Shown: positions 52,086 to 63,446 of the stretch, piece by piece
How positions within the stretch are numbered: position 1 is the stretch's first letter
How the letters are laid out: each line of letters opens with the position of its first letter
From: Altimarinus sp041659565
Lineage (GTDB): Bacteria > Patescibacteriota > Gracilibacteria > BD1-5 > UBA6164
Assembly: GCA_041659565.1 (NCBI GenBank)
Contig: JBAZXZ010000004.1
Coordinates: 62,001 to 126,000 of the forward strand
Direction: 5' to 3'
Length of the DNA: 64,000 bases
Translations under genes and position numbers: made by a program
The notes under the pieces: generated by a model
Database searches by the model: none
Seen by the model: only the letters and a program-made list of their open reading frames with translations
Told to the model about the DNA's origin: nothing

Positions 52086-53864
52086 ATGCTAAGAACAATT
52101 ACATGTAACGAATTAACTTTAGAGAATAAATGACAAGAAGTAACCCTTTGTGGGTGGGTAAGTAACAGAAGAGATCATGGTTGAATTATATTTATAGATT
52201 TGAGAGATAGATATGGATTAACTCAAATAGTTTTTGATCCAGAAGATGATAAACAAGCATGGCTTGAAGCTAATGATTTTAGAAGTGAATTTGTTATACA
52301 AGTTACTTGAAAAGTTAGACCTAGACCAGAATGACAAAGTAATAAAAATCTAAAAACTTGAGAAGTAGAAGTAATTATCTATAAAACTAGATTATTATCA
52401 AAATCAAAAACTCCTCCTTTTGAATTGGATGATTTTAGTGATACTGCAAATGAAGAAATCAGATACAAACACAGATATATAGATCTAAGAAGAAAAAAAG
52501 TACTTGATAATGTTATGTTTAGATCTAAATTTCTCAATTTTACTAGAAATTGGTTTGTAGAAAATGATTTTTTAGAAATTCAAACTCCTATTTTTACAGT
52601 TTCAAGTCCAGAATGAGCAAGAGATTTCTTGGTTCCTTCAAGACTTCATCCTGGTAAATTTTATGCATTACCACAAGCGCCACAACAATACAAACAATTA
52701 CTTATGGTTGGTTGAATTGATAAATATTTTCAAGTAGCTCCTTGTTTTAGAGATGAAGATCCTAGGGCAGATAGACATGCTTGTGAATTCTATCAAATTG
52801 ATTGTGAAATGAGTTTTGTAGAACAAGAAGATATTTTTAATGTTGTTGAATCATATTTAAGAGATTTAGTAAAATGAGTAAGTAATAAAGAAATAATTTC
52901 TCCAATTTGATTAGATAGAATGAGTTATGATGAGGCTTTGGAAAATTATGGTACAGATAAACCAGATTTGAGATTTGGAATGAAATTTGTTGATTTAACT
53001 GATATATTTGCAAATAGTAGTTTTTCAGTATTTAAAAATATTTATGATACATCAGGAGTTATAAAAGCAATCAAATTAGAATGACAATCAATGAGTAGAA
53101 AAGATATAGATGATCTTACACAGATTGCTATAAAAGCTTGAGCAAAATGACTAGCTTACATAATCTATGATCCAGTAGAATGACCAAAATCACCGATTTT
53201 AAAATTTTTCAGTGAAGATGAAATCAAAGAAATGGAATTTAGACTTAAACCAAAAACTGGGGATATAATATTTTTCTCAGCAAATGAATTTAAAAGAGCT
53301 GTTTCAGTTTTGAGTATTGTTAGACTTGCTTTAAGAGATAAATTTAATCTTGCAGATAATAATAAATTAACATTTGCTTGGATTGTAGATTTTCCTATGT
53401 TTGAACAAGATTCAGTAACGGGAAAACTAGATTTTTGTCATAATCCTTTTTCTATGCCTCACGGTTGAGTTGAAGCATTTGAAAGACAAGATTTACTTAA
53501 TATAAAAGCTGTACAATATGATTTATCTTGTAATTGATATGAGATACTATCAGGATCAATAAGAAATCATGATATAGAAAGTTTGGTAAAAGCATTTGCT
53601 ATAGTTTGAAGAAAAAAACAAGAAGTTATGGATAAGTTTTGAGCTATGTATGAAGCTTTCCAATATTGAGTTCCTCCTCATGGTTGATTTGCAATTTGAA
53701 TGGATAGACTTATGATGATATTAATTGATGAGGATAATATAAGAGAAGTTTATGCATTTCCAAAATCTGGTCGTGCTCAAGATGTTATGATGAATACTCC
53801 TTCAACAATTGATCAATCACAACTTGATGAATTACATATAGAAATAAAACCGATAGAACTTTAG
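52086..53864 (+). CDS. aspS: Aspartyl-tRNA synthetase
   Basis: Charges tRNA-Asp. 592 residues, usual for bacteria. N-terminal OB fold (VTLCGWVSNRRDHGGIIFID, DRYGLTQIVF), class II motif 1 near NFTRNWFVENDFLEIQTPIF, flipping loop FTVSSPEGARDFLVPSR, motif 2 YFQVAPCFRDEDPRADR, the bacterial GAD insertion (about 280-410) and motif 3 PPHGGFAIGMDRLMMIL. It is one of the clearest proofs of the recoding: the Gly of SSPEGARDF is TGA. Confidence 0.97.
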
Positions 53865-53885
53865 TTAATTATTAAGTGTTTTTCT

Positions 53886-54800
53886 ATGCTTAGACAAATA
53901 AATATAAAAGATATTTTATGGGTAGATGGAGTTAATGTAACTAAAGCTGAATTGCTTTCAGTTGTTAGACATTATGATTTCCATGAATTAGATATAGAAG
54001 CCTGTTTGGAAGAAAATCAGAGAGCCAGAATAGATTACTATGATGATTATATGTTTATAACTCTTCATTTTCCAAAGTATAATACTAGGAGTCAAATTTA
54101 TGAATTAAATGAGTTTAATATATTTTTATGAAAAAACTATATACTTACTTTTAGAAATTATCCATGAAATCATATAGATAAGATTTTTGAACAGTATAAA
54201 AAGTTGGATATAGATGAAAATAATAAGATGAAAATTTCTTCTTGATATGTGCTTTATGAAATTATTCAGTCTATGCTTGAAAAAGTATTTAGAGTTGCAG
54301 AGAGGATTACTATGGATGTAAAAGTTATAGAAAGAAATGTTTTTTCTTGAGCTTCATCTTCTTTAGTAAGAGATATAATGATCAAAAAGAGAAATATAAT
54401 GATGCTAAAAAATATGTTTAAACCTCAAATCACTGTATTAAATCAGCTGGAGTTCAATATGAATAAGTTATTTGCATGAAAGATTGAAGAGTATTTCGAG
54501 GATTTAGAAGATAAATTGAGTCAAATAGTTAATGAGATAATTTTACTTGATGAATATATTGAATCTATCGAAGTTTCATATAAAACTATAATTGATATAA
54601 GAACAAACACTGTTATCAAAATTCTTACAGTAGTTTCAACTTATACTTTTCCGATGATGTTAATTACTAGCTTTTATTGAATGAATGTAAAAACACCTTT
54701 TCAAGAGAATTCAATAGTAGTTCTTTCTTCAATATTTTGAAGTACATTATTTACAATATTTATTTTATATTGGTATTTTAGAGAAGGTAATAATAAATAA
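53886..54800 (+). CDS. corA: CorA-family magnesium/cobalt transporter
   Basis: A 304-residue protein with a cytoplasmic domain (residues 1-235) rich in long helices and two C-terminal membrane helices at about 240-262 and 275-297. The pore signature YGMNVKTPF lies between them. The start is 21 bases after aspS, so they may be co-transcribed. It ends at a good terminator. Confidence 0.93.
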
Positions 54801-54838
54801 ACAAAAAACACCAATCTTTTTATATTGGTGTTTTTTGT
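54801..54838 (+). terminator. Terminator after corA
   Basis: ACAAAAAACACCAATCT and ATTGGTGTTTTTTGT arms and a T run directly after the corA stop; usable in both directions. Confidence 0.85.
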
Positions 54839-54955
54839 ATAAGTTAAATGTTATGCTACTGTAGTTTTTCATGTATTATTTTTTTCCTTTTTAGATTTAT
54901 CTATTTTATTTTTTTCTTCTTCAAATTCTAAAGGCATATCAGAAGGGGGATTGTA

Positions 54956-55300
54956 TTATTCAGGATTTTCAGCAGAAGTTTGTATATAATCATTTAAATC
55001 TTTTGCATTTTGTATTTCACTTTCCTCTGAAGTAATATAAGACGGAGGAGTTTGAATTTCTTTATTATCTTTATTTAATATAACACCAATTTTATTAAAG
55101 AATTCTTTAGATAATTCTGCCAATGAATGTTTTGCTTCAGTATTAATTTCATATTTTATTTTTTCTTTATCTGGATATATGTGAGGAATTTCTTTTCCAA
55201 TTTTTCAATTTGTAACTTCTTGAGTATTTGTAATTTCATCTTTAGGAATACTATCAAAGTTATAAAGTGTTCAATTTTCTGGTAATTCTGGATTTGCCAT
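54956..55300 (-). CDS. Hypothetical protein, 114 residues
   Basis: Acidic, soluble and without a signal peptide: starts MANPELPENGTLYNFDSIPK, ends NDYIQTSAENPE. In the same frame after the TAA the sequence stays open for 34 more codons (54854-54955: YNPPSDMPLEFEEEKNK and so on) to a second TAA. The extension has the same composition as the gene, so the first TAA may be a recent nonsense mutation. Unknown function. Confidence 0.6.
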
Positions 55301-55425
55301 ATTTTATATTTAAAAATTAAATTATATATAAAAATTTTAACATATATTTTTTATATTTGCAATAAAATTGCATTTTTGAATAAATCTGTATAATTTGAGG
55401 GATTTATTTTATTATATTTAAAAAA

Positions 55426-56802
55426 GTGTTAGCAAAAGTTACGATAATAGGAAGACCAAATGTGTGAAAATCAAGTTTTTTCAATATGTACACTGGGCAT
55501 AAGATAGCTATAGTTGCGGATGAACCGGGAACTACTAGAGATATTTCAGAGTTTGAATTTAGAGATGATGATAATAATTTAACATATATATTGTCAGATT
55601 CAGGATGACTTGATTTTTCAAGTACAAATGAAGAAATAGCAAAAGATATAATTGATAGAACAGCAAGAACTATTGAAGAAAGTGATTTGCTTATATGGCT
55701 TTTAGAATATGACAGATTTACTGAACTTGATGAGAGAATTTTAAAATTACTTAAAAGTAAAAAATCAAAAGATGTTATAATAGTTGCAAATAAAGCTGAT
55801 AATGAAAAGAAAATAATGGAGTCTTATGGTTTGGCTTGAACTTGATGATATAAAGAATTTTTTCCAGTATCAGTTTCTCATAATAGATGAATATATGAGG
55901 TAAAAAAATATGTAGCAGATTTTTTAACTAGTAAATGACTTAATTATATAGAAGAAGAAGTTGATGATAGTTATATAAAACTTGCAATTATAGGGAGACC
56001 AAATGTAGGAAAATCAAGTATAATCAATGCTCTCGTATGAAAAGATAGAGTAATGGTTAAAGATATGGCTTGAACAACCAGAGATAGTATAGATACTAAG
56101 TTTACTTATAATGAACAAAATTTTATACTTATTGATACAGCTTGAATAAGGAGACTTAGTAAAGTTTGAACTAGAAATATAGAAAATTGGTCAATTATGA
56201 GAACAGAAAGAGCTATAACTAGAGCCCAAATAGTTGTTATTGTTGTTGATGCTTTTGAATGAGTTGTTTGACAAGATCTATCTATAGTAAGTAGAAGTTT
56301 AGAAGAAAATAAATGACTTATAATAGTTTTAAATAAATGGGATAAAGTATTGGCAAAACCTGGAATAGATAAAGATAAGATAATGGATAAATATATATCA
56401 TATTTAAAGGAAAAAATGGATTTTTTACCTTGGGTATCAACTATATTTACTTCAGCGACTGAAAAAAAGAGAGTTAATGAGATTTTGGATAGTGCTATTT
56501 GAATAGATAAAGAAAGAAAAAAGAGAGTTAAAACATCTATTTTTAATGAATTTATATCACAAGTTGTATTAAAACATGCTCCAAGCGGGAATAAAAAATC
56601 TCATAATCCAAAGATATATTATGGTAGTCAGGTTGATACTAATCCTCCAAAATTTGTAATCACAGTAAATAATCCAGATCATTTCCATTTTTCATATAAG
56701 AGATATTTGGAAAATCGTATAAGAGATACTTTCTGATTTTTTGGAACTCCTATTGTTTTGGAACTAAAATGAAGAGGAAAGAATATTGATAAAAGAAAAT
56801 AA
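55426..56802 (+). CDS. der: Ribosome biogenesis GTPase Der (EngA)
   Basis: A double GTPase needed for large-subunit assembly. 458 residues: first G domain with IIGRPNVGKSSFFN, DEPGTTRDIS, SDSGG and VANKAD; second G domain with IIGRPNVGKSSIINAL, MAGTTRDSID, IDTAGI and LNKWDK; a C-terminal KH-like domain (YYGSQVDTNPPKFVITVN). The start is GTG at 55426, giving MLAKVTIIGRPNVGKS; no ATG is suitably placed. The two identical P-loops use TGA in one copy and GGA in the other for the same glycine. Confidence 0.97.
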
Positions 56803-56838
56803 AAAAAAATGAAATGTGAAAACATTTCATTTTTTTTT
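56803..56838. terminator. Terminator between der and the ABC ATPase gene
   Basis: AAAAATGAAATGT and ACATTTCATTTTT arms around a short loop, with A and T runs on each side, directly after the der stop. The convergent ABC gene ends 10 bases further. Confidence 0.8.
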
Positions 56839-56847
56839 ATTTAAAGA

Positions 56848-57558
56848 TTACTCAGATTTTTCTATATTGTGTATGAAAAACTTTTCTAGATCTTCTTCTA
56901 TATCTTTTACTTTTTTTGATTCAACAATTATTTTTCATTTGTGAATTATACTTATCTTGTTACACATACTTTCGGCATCTGCAAGTATATGAGTATTGAA
57001 GAAAATAGTAGTTCAATCATCTTTTAGTTCTAAAAGTAGATCTTTTACCATTTTTCTACCTATTGGATCAAGTCAACTCATAGGTTCATCTAAAAATAAA
57101 AGTTTAGGGTCATTTATTATTGATTGAGCAAGTCATATTCTTTGGAGCATTCATTTACTATAATCACTTAATCTTTTATTTCAAGCTTTTTCAAGTCATA
57201 CTTTTTTTAATAAATGTTCTATTTTCTTTTCTAATTCTTTAGATTCTATATCAAAAAATTTACCATTAAATCTAAGAAATTCAGCTCAAGTTAAATGTCT
57301 GTAAAGATAAGTATTTTCAGGCATAAATCAGATTTTTTCTTTTGACTTTATAGATAATCAATTTTCTCAAAAAATCTTAATTTCTCATTCTTCAGGTTCT
57401 ATAAGACCTAGTATACATTTCATTGTTGTTGTTTTTCAAGCTCAATTTGGTCATAAAAAACCATATATATCTCATTTTTCAACTTCAAAACTAACTTCAG
57501 ATAATATTTTATTTCAATTTAGATATTTTGTTACATTTTTTAATTCTAGTATTTTCAT
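56848..57558 (-). CDS. ABC transporter ATP-binding protein
   Basis: A 236-residue ATPase of the CcmA/DRR-type export family. Motifs: Walker A GFLGPNGAGKTTTMKCIL, Q-loop region GFMPENTYLYRHLT, signature LSDYSKGMLQRIGLAQ, Walker B KLLFLDEPMSGLDP and the H-loop FNTHIL. No permease gene is next to it in the window, so its partner must be encoded elsewhere. Confidence 0.93.
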
Positions 57559-57798
57559 AAGGAAAGGTTAAAAGATTAAGAGTATAAAAGATTAAGAAAA
57601 AAATTACCTAATAAATCAAATATACTTAAAATTTAATGTTGATATTTTATATAAAAAATTGTTTAAAACAAGTTTGATTTTATAAAAAAAATAATATACT
57701 ATGTTTAGTAGAGAATGTAAAAGGAAAATTAAAAAATAAAACATATGTTTTTAAAAATTACCTTTTATCTTTAGTCTTTTATATTTTAACTTAATTTT

Positions 57799-58344
57799 AT
57801 GTTAGAAAAGGCAAGTGAATGAATTAAAAAAGCTTTAACACATCTTGAAACTGAATTTTCTAAATTACAAGTTGGTAGAGCAAATCCAGCAATGGTTGAG
57901 GGTATATTGGTTGAACAATATTGAAGTATGGGACCAATTAAAAATGTGGCATCTTTGACTTTGCTTGATTCTCAAACTATTTCTATTCAACCTTGGGATA
58001 GAACTTTGATTCACAAGATAGCTAAGGCAATTACAGAAGAAAATTTATGATTAAATCCTCAAACTAATGCAGATGGTATAATGATAAAAGTACCACCATT
58101 AACTGAAGAAAGGAGGAGAGAAGCAGTAAAAATAGCAAAAAATATGACAGAAGAAGCAAAAGTATGAATTAGAAATGCAAGAGCAGACTCTCATAAACTT
58201 ATTTCTCAAGCAGAAGATGATAAAGAAATAAGTGAAGATATTGCAAAAGATTATGAAAGAGATTTACAAAAATTAGTTGATGATTCCAATAAACAAATAG
58301 ATGAAATGTTTAAAAAGAAGGAAGTAGACATAATGAAAATTTAG
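57799..58344 (+). CDS. frr: Ribosome recycling factor
   Basis: Splits post-termination ribosomes with EF-G. 181 residues, typical length: LQVGRANPAMVEGILVEQYG, IQPWDRTLIHKIAKAI, LGLNPQTNADGIMIKVPPLT and RRREAVKIAKNMTEEAKVGI. It ends at a long palindromic terminator. It acts with RF1, while RF2 would be expected absent in a UGA-Gly organism. Confidence 0.96.
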
Positions 58345-58389
58345 TAAAAAAAAGTATTTCTGGAATTCCAGAAATACTTTTTTTTACTA
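58342..58389. terminator. Bidirectional terminator after frr
   Basis: A perfect palindrome, TAGTAAAAAAAAGTATTTCT to AGAAATACTTTTTTTTACTA, centred on GGAATTCC. It includes the frr stop codon. Confidence 0.9.
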
Positions 58390-58403
58390 AATTGAGAAAA
58401 AGC

Positions 58404-59570
58404 TTATATTTGAATTTGAGCAAGAGTAGTGCTTATAAAATTTAGAGAATAACTAGCATTATAAGATATTATTGATGTTTTATCTTGTTTACATATTTCT
58501 AAGATATAATTTAACTTACTTTTTATTTCTATTAATAAATTTTTTAAGATTATCAAATCATATTTTTCTAGTTTTAACAAAATATCTTTAGTATCAATAA
58601 TATCTCTTTTTAATTCTCTAAATTTATTTATAAAATCTCAGAATGTTTTTCAATCGATAACTGGTATTTCAGAATCAACATTTTGTTTCTGAGTATAAAA
58701 ATCAACATTTGGTATTTGAGTATAAAAAATTTGTGTTTTGATTGTAAAATTTTTTATACTCATTTGTGAATCTATTTCAACTAATGTATTATCTTTTAAT
58801 TTTTTATGTATTGATTTTAGTTTTCATTCTTGGGATCCTGTTATATATTTTATATCATTTATAGATAATTGAATTTCTGTAATTAATGTCTCTATATCAG
58901 ATTTTAATTCCTCTAATTGATCTAAATCTAGATTTAAGATAATATCTGTTTTTTTAAATATTTCATCACATACTAACTCTGTTTGTTCTAATATTTGATT
59001 AAATTTTTCTTCATCATCAAACCTATTATTATCACTAAAAAATAGTAAAACATTATCTGTTTTAATTTCTTTAGGTAGTTCTTTATTTTTTTCAGGAGGC
59101 ACAAATAAATAATATCCTTTTTCAAGGAAATCTACCATACAATTTAATATTTTAGAAAAACTTTTTTCACTTGAATTATCTATTTTTGTAGAATCAATTT
59201 TTTTTTGGATTCCTCTATAATATGTTTTTAATCAATTTAATATATTTCTATCTAAGTTTAATATTTCATCTTTCCTTACTGTTAGATAAGTAAATAAGCT
59301 TTGAATTATAGGTTTTAATTTATTTAGAATTTCATCACTGATATTAGTAAAGTCAATCATATTTAAATTATTTGATAAACTTTCAATTTTATCAGTAAAT
59401 CATATTAAACTATCACTGATACTAAAAGTAATATCAAAACTTAAATGATCAAGTACATTTCAAACATTATTTTGAGTTTTTATTTGAGTTTTAGTTATGG
59501 GTTTTTCAGTAGATGTATTTTGTTCTATAGGTATATCTCAACCATTAGTAAAGTTTTTGTTTCCTTGCAT
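58404..59570 (-). CDS. Hypothetical coiled-coil protein, 388 residues
   Basis: A long, mainly helical, charged protein starting MQGNKNFTNGGDIPIEQNTS. Segments such as TDIILNLDLDQLEELKSDIE and DKIESLSNNLNMIDFTN show heptad-like spacing. No signal peptide, membrane helix or known domain. It follows the 144-residue gene at 59590 on the same strand, with 19 bases between them. Confidence 0.7.
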
Positions 59571-59589
59571 AAAATAAATTAAAGAATAT

Positions 59590-60024
59590 CTAAGAGCGAT
59601 TTGTAAGACCTTTTAATAAATTAGAACATTTATTTCAAATATATTTTTTAAAATTAGCTAATTTACTTTTTTCTTCATAAAGTTCATTATAGAATTTATG
59701 AATTAATATAGAATTTAAATCAGAGTTATTTGGATTTTCTATATATATTTGATTTAAAAAATATTTAATCATTCAACTAATATTGTAATCCTTATCTGTA
59801 ATTTTTTTAAGTTCTGTTTTTATTCATCATGATAAAACATTATGTAAATATAGTTTATTTTGTGATTGTAAAGTTTGTTTTTCTTGTTCATTTAAAAAGA
59901 GTCATTTATTATTTAATTTACTTTCTACATAAAACTTTATAGGATTAGCATTCAATTTATCAGTTAATTGTTTTAAATTTAATCCATTTGATTGTTCTTT
60001 AGTATTTCAAGTATTTATAGTCAT
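59590..60024 (-). CDS. Hypothetical protein, 144 residues
   Basis: A charged helical protein, start MTINTGNTKEQSNGLNLKQL, end KCSNLLKGLTNRS. No recognised family. It is 8 bases downstream of proS and 19 bases upstream of the 388-residue coil gene, so the three may be one transcript. The N-terminal style (short Gly/Asn/Thr-rich lead, then helices) is shared with that coil protein. Confidence 0.7.
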
Positions 60025-60032
60025 AAATAATT

Positions 60033-61715
60033 TTAAAAATTAAATAAAACTAATTCACTTTCTTTGCTTCCTCTTTTTTTTACCTCATATCATCATTTCT
60101 CAAGAGTTTTAGGAGAAATTATGATGATATTTGGTATTCAAATAAGTTCAGCATCACTCATTTTTTGACCGAATCAAACATTTGTTCTATCGTCAATTAT
60201 TACATCATCTGAATTAGTATTTAATATATTAGATAATTTTAATCATTTGTCAATATTTTCTTCTCATATTATTACAAAATAATATTTAAAAGGAGCTATT
60301 TGTTCTGGCCAAGCGATTCATACTTCATCTAAAAAGTATTCAGCAACTACTCACATAAGTCTAGAAACTCATATCCCATAGCATCACATCAAAGGAGTTT
60401 TTGACTTGTTATTTTCATCTAAAAAAGTTACATTAAATGCACTAGAAAATTTTGTTTCTAAAGGAAATATATTACCAACTTCAGATGCCTTAAAAACTTC
60501 ATAAACTTCTCAAGTTTTTGGATTTTTATCTCATACTTTAGCTTCTTTAAAATCATAGAATTTTTTAGGTATTGGTAAATCTTTACCAAAGTTTACATTT
60601 ATACTATGATATCAAGTTTTGTTTGTTCATGTTTCAAAATTTGTAAGTCACATTGCAGAATCATCTATATATAATTCTATATTATCAGGAAGATTATAAA
60701 TTCAAGCATAACCAATTTCTGCAGAAGTCATTTCTTTTACTTTGTCTTCAGATGCAAGACGAAGAGATTTACATCAAATAATCTTTTGTAATTTTAATGT
60801 ATTGATATTATAATCTCATCTAACAGAGGCTACTATAAATTTATTCTCATCAGTTTCAAACATCATAGTTTTTGTTGATTTTTCTGCTCTGACTCAAAAA
60901 GCTTTAGTTAATGCTTCAACTCATATAATTCAAATTGCTTCTTTATCTTGTCTTTCTAATAATGTATCATCACTTATGTTTGGAGTAGGTATAGTACAAG
61001 GAGTTACTTCTTTATTGAAGCATTCTTTTGATTTTGGATCAAGGAAAATTACATCTTCTCATATATCAAGTTTAATTTGAAATTCATGGGAATATTTTTC
61101 TGTAAAAGTTCATCAATCAGCTTGAGCTATATAAATGTCTTTTGCTATTCAAAGTCTTGTAAATACATTCATATATACTTGTTTCATTCATTCATAGTAT
61201 TGTACAAAATCTTCATTGTCAGCATGAAAGCTATAAGCATCTTTCATAATAAATTCTCTTCATCTAAGTAATCCTGATTTTGCTCTTTTTTCATTTCTAA
61301 ATTTATTTTGAATTTGATAAGCACAAACTGGGAGGTCTTTATATGATTTTATAAATTCTCATAATAAAGGAGTGATTATTTCTTCATGAGTTGAGTTAAG
61401 AGCATATTCTTTATTATTTGCTGCAGGTATATGAAACATAACATCAATACTATTCCATCTACCAGTTTTTTCCCAAACTTCACGAGGAGATAGAGATGGC
61501 ATAAGAGTCTCAAATGCTCAATAATTATTCATTTCTTCTCTTACTACTTGTTCAATTTTTTTTAACACCTTTAATCATAGGGTAGTATAAGTGTATACTC
61601 AAGCCATAACTTGTCTTATAAATCATGCTTGTAAAAGTATACTTGTAGATTTATTATCAGATGTTTTTTGGGCTGTTTTTTGGGTCTTAAAAGGGAATTT
61701 ACTAAGAAAAAGCAT
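60033..61715 (-). CDS. proS: Prolyl-tRNA synthetase, bacterial type
   Basis: Charges tRNA-Pro. 560 residues. The start at 61715 (MLFLSKFPFKTQKTAQKTS) is chosen because it includes the conserved LLQAGFIRQVMAGVYTYTTLG; a later ATG at 61605 would cut into it. Class II motifs: motif 2 QIQNKFRNEKRAKSGLLRGR, EFIMKDAYSFH and motif 3-like CYGIGVSRLMGVV. The editing INS domain lies at about 225-390 (LASEDKVKEMTSAEIGYAGI). The free-standing editing protein at 35595 may supplement it. Confidence 0.95.
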
Positions 61716-61855
61716 AGAAGATAATTTTAATGATAAAACCAGTGGTATTTTATGGAGTTTATTCAATTTGTAAAATAAAAAAATGAAAAAGAGTTTTACA
61801 AATGTTTGATTTAATAAATAATGAAATATAGGAAAACCAATTTTACTTAAGTGTA

Positions 61856-63445
61856 TTATCTGAAAAGTGTTTTAACCGCATTGAATAAAACTTTTGGATT
61901 ATGATATCATTTATAAATTGGTGTTACTTTTTTATCTAAATTAAGCAGTTTATAAACTGCAATTTGAGCAGATCTTATAGAGTATTCAACCGTAAAAACT
62001 ATATCTTCAGGTATCTCACAAAACTGTCCTAGGAATGCAAAATTTAGAGAAGTTTTTGGTACAACTTGAGGTCTATCTGTATATTTTTTTGGTAACATAT
62101 GACTTGTAACATAAGGAGAAAAACAGGGGATACAAACAGAAGTTTTAATAATTTTTTCAAGATGATCTTCTAATCATAAATGGCAAATTAATTCTGTAAG
62201 TATTTCTTTTCAATTACATTCTGACATTTTCTTTTTTACATAGTTTCATTCTTTATCAGCATATAAACCATATCACCATGCTACAGTTGTATCTTTATCT
62301 TGATTCTTAAAATATGGTTTTAAGTAAAATCAAATAGACATAAACCAATTTGAATCTATTATAGTTGATCATCAAAAAGTTGTAACATCTTTATTTATAT
62401 ATTTTTTTATTAATTCTCTAATTAAAGGATCTTTAAATGTTATAGTGTATGATATCCAACTTGTTTTATTAACTTGAGAATTAAAATTTCTAGGATTTCA
62501 AAATTCAGGATTTTTTTCTGCTATATTTTCCCATAAAGTCCAAGCTACTGATTTTTTTTCTAAGTTTTGAACTGGAACTTCGGTCATTGAACCAAGTGTA
62601 GTATTTGATACCATAGATCAAATACTTATAAATACATAATCATTTTTGCTAACTTTTATCTCGTGATCAGTTTCAGTATTATTTTTTTTATATAATATTT
62701 TACTAACTTTTTTCTTATCTAGAGATTTCATTATATTTAGATTTGTTATTTTCGTATTTGTTTCAAAAATTACTCATTTTGTTTCTAACCAATCAATTAT
62801 TGGTAAGATCATAGATTCATATTGATTTAATGGAGTTATTTGAAGAGGTTCTAGGGTATCAAAATATTGACTTGAATGAATTGATCTAAGTATATATCTT
62901 TTACATTCTATTAGACTATGCCATGGTTTAAAAGCAAAAACAGTACAAAATTCATACCAAAAATTTGATTTAAAAAAGTCTGGTGAGAAATAATCCGCTA
63001 TCTTTTTATTATCAAGTTTAGATTCTGGAGTTACTAATAATGTAAAAAGTTTAAGTCTATCACTTTTAGTTAATTTAAAATGTTTTGCATCAACTACTTC
63101 TTTGTTTTTTATAAGTCTAGATTCAAAATAGATATCATTTTTATTATTAAATTTTGTATAATTATCTTTTAGTGTTTTATGATGTTTATCAAGAACAGGA
63201 ATTCTTTTCATAAAATTCATAGTGCAAGTGTATGCTGTTTCCTCAAATACTCTTATTCATCTCATTACATAACCATCTTTTTTTTCATAATCTTTAGCAT
63301 CAAGAGCTCATCAAAATCTCTTAGCTTTATCATAAATAGTTATTTGTTTTCAGTTTATTTTTCAATCTTGTATTAGATAAACTGCAGTAGCAAGTCCTGC
63401 TATTCATCAACCAATTATATAAAATTTAGATTTGTTATTAGTCAT
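61856..63445 (-). CDS. ohyA: Oleate hydratase (MCRA family)
   Basis: Adds water to the cis-9 double bond of unsaturated fatty acids using FAD as cofactor. 529 residues, slightly shorter than the usual 560-590. Motifs: FAD-binding FYIIGGGIAGLATAVYLI, FGGALDAKDYEKKDGYVMRG, the FWYEFCTVFAFKPWHSLIEC segment typical of the family, TVAWGYGLYADKEG-like region and the closing FLGQFCEIPEDIVFTVEYSI. It starts 1 base after the stop of the spermidine-synthase-like gene. Confidence 0.93.
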
Positions 63446-63446
63446 A

